Assembly (NCBI GenBank): GCA_030151765.1
Contig: JASLCW010000270.1
Location: 1-7,486 of the forward strand
DNA: 7,486 nt
Direction of reading: 5' to 3'
Source: Marmoricola sp.
GTDB lineage: Bacteria; Actinomycetota; Actinomycetes; Propionibacteriales; Nocardioidaceae
Shown in pieces: positions 7,082 to 7,486 of this stretch. A program made the translations under genes and the position numbers. Under the pieces are notes generated by a model that ran no database searches, was not told the DNA's origin, and was given only the letters and a program-made list of their open reading frames with translations. Position 1 is the stretch's first letter. Each line of letters opens with the position of its first letter.

Positions 7082-7087
7082 TAGAAT
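7082..7087 (+). promoter_or_regulatory. leuS: Candidate -10 box of leuS
   Basis: TAGAAT matches the TATAAT consensus at five of six positions and stands out in GC-rich surroundings. It ends nine bases before the leuS ATG, placing transcription start at or within a few bases of the start codon. The 7088-7096 interval has no Shine-Dalgarno sequence, which fits a leaderless mRNA, common in Actinomycetota. No good -35 is seen. Confidence 0.5.
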
Positions 7088-7096
7088 CGCGGCACG

Positions 7097-7486
7097 ATGA
7101 GCGAGCGAGAAGAGCAGACCGGGTACGACGTCCACGCGGCCGAGGCGAAGTGGCTCCCCGTGTGGGACGAGTTGCAGGCCTTCCGCGCCGACGACGCCGC
7201 CGTCCTGTCGGGCGAGCGGGAGAAGCGCTATGCGCTGACGATGTTCCCCTACCCGAGCGGTGACCTCCACATGGGTCACGCCGAGGTGATGGCGCTGCAC
7301 GACGTGATCGCCCGCTACTGGCGACTGCGCGGGTACGCCGTACTCAACCCGATGGGCTGGGACTCGTTCGGTCTGCCCGCGGAGAACGCCGCCATCAAGA
7401 ACGACACCCACCCGGCTGAGTACACCTACGCCAACATCGAGACGCAGTACGAGTCCTTCCGCAAGTACGGCGTCAGCTTCGACTGG
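7097..7486 (+). CDS. leuS: Leucine--tRNA ligase, N-terminal part (3'-truncated by window edge)
   Basis: The frame is open to the right edge, giving 130 residues of a protein usually around 800-970 long. It is a class I aminoacyl-tRNA synthetase attaching leucine to tRNA-Leu in the cytoplasm. The HIGH-type signature reads FPYPSGDLHMGH (His58 to His61), followed by DVIARYWRLRGYAVLNPMGW (69-88), DSFGLPAENAA (89-99), and a TYANIETQ / FDW stretch, all matching the bacterial LeuRS N-terminus closely. The KMSKS loop and editing domain lie beyond the window. The ATG at 7097 is chosen because the next residues fit the normal short lead before the YDVHAAEAKW segment and because a -10-like TAGAAT lies just upstream. 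The gene is 32 bases after the small membrane gene on the same strand, but the hairpin and promoter suggest independent transcription. Confidence 0.95.
   Translation, partial: MSEREEQTGYDVHAAEAKWLPVWDELQAFRADDAAVLSGEREKRYALTMFPYPSGDLHMGHAEVMALHDVIARYWRLRGYAVLNPMGWDSFGLPAENAAIKNDTHPAEYTYANIETQYESFRKYGVSFDW

Noticed and set aside
7076..7411. 111-codon - strand frame opposite leuS
   Set aside because: The + strand encodes the LeuRS signature; the antisense frame has no family resemblance.

Overview
The window is ordinary chromosomal DNA from a high-GC Gram-positive bacterium (Actinomycetota). The evidence is the strong G/C preference at third codon positions, long antisense shadow frames, and a lysX gene of the actinobacterial type (membrane lysyl-phosphatidylglycerol synthase fused to a lysyl-tRNA synthetase). 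A finer placement, for example Propionibacteriales, would be a guess. No mobile element, CRISPR array, rRNA or convincing tRNA is visible.

Layout. (1) 1-794, + strand: the 3' part of a secreted SGNH/GDSL esterase-like hydrolase, cut by the left edge. (2) 791-4030, - strand: lysX, convergent with the hydrolase; the two stop codons share one CTAG tetranucleotide. (3) 4031-4164: a 134-base spacer with a small hairpin against the lysX start and a loose inverted repeat. (4) 4165-4926, - strand: a short-chain dehydrogenase/reductase (SDR) with an NADP(H)-type dinucleotide site. (5) 4927-5044: a divergent promoter region. (6) 5045-6751, + strand: a 568-residue transporter of the sodium:solute symporter (SSS) family, followed after 10 bases by (7) 6762-7064, a 100-residue protein with two predicted membrane helices. 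(8) 7097 to the right edge, + strand: the first 130 codons of leuS, with a TAGAAT box ten bases before the start codon.

How they fit together. LysX makes lysyl-tRNA and uses it to put lysine on phosphatidylglycerol, lowering the negative charge of the membrane. The hydrolase is exported. The symporter and its small neighbour look like a two-gene transport operon. leuS is a housekeeping gene that appears to have its own, possibly leaderless, promoter. The SDR is either an independent gene or the first gene of a loose SDR-lysX unit.

I do not see a clearly new system. The best lead is the symporter pair: a two-helix protein tightly coupled to an SSS transporter, whose Na2-site Ser/Ser (or Ser/Thr) pair appears to be replaced by Ala-Gly. 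This recalls SSS transporters that travel with a small membrane partner (ActP-YjcH, or DUF4212-containing systems), but I cannot assign the small protein to either family.
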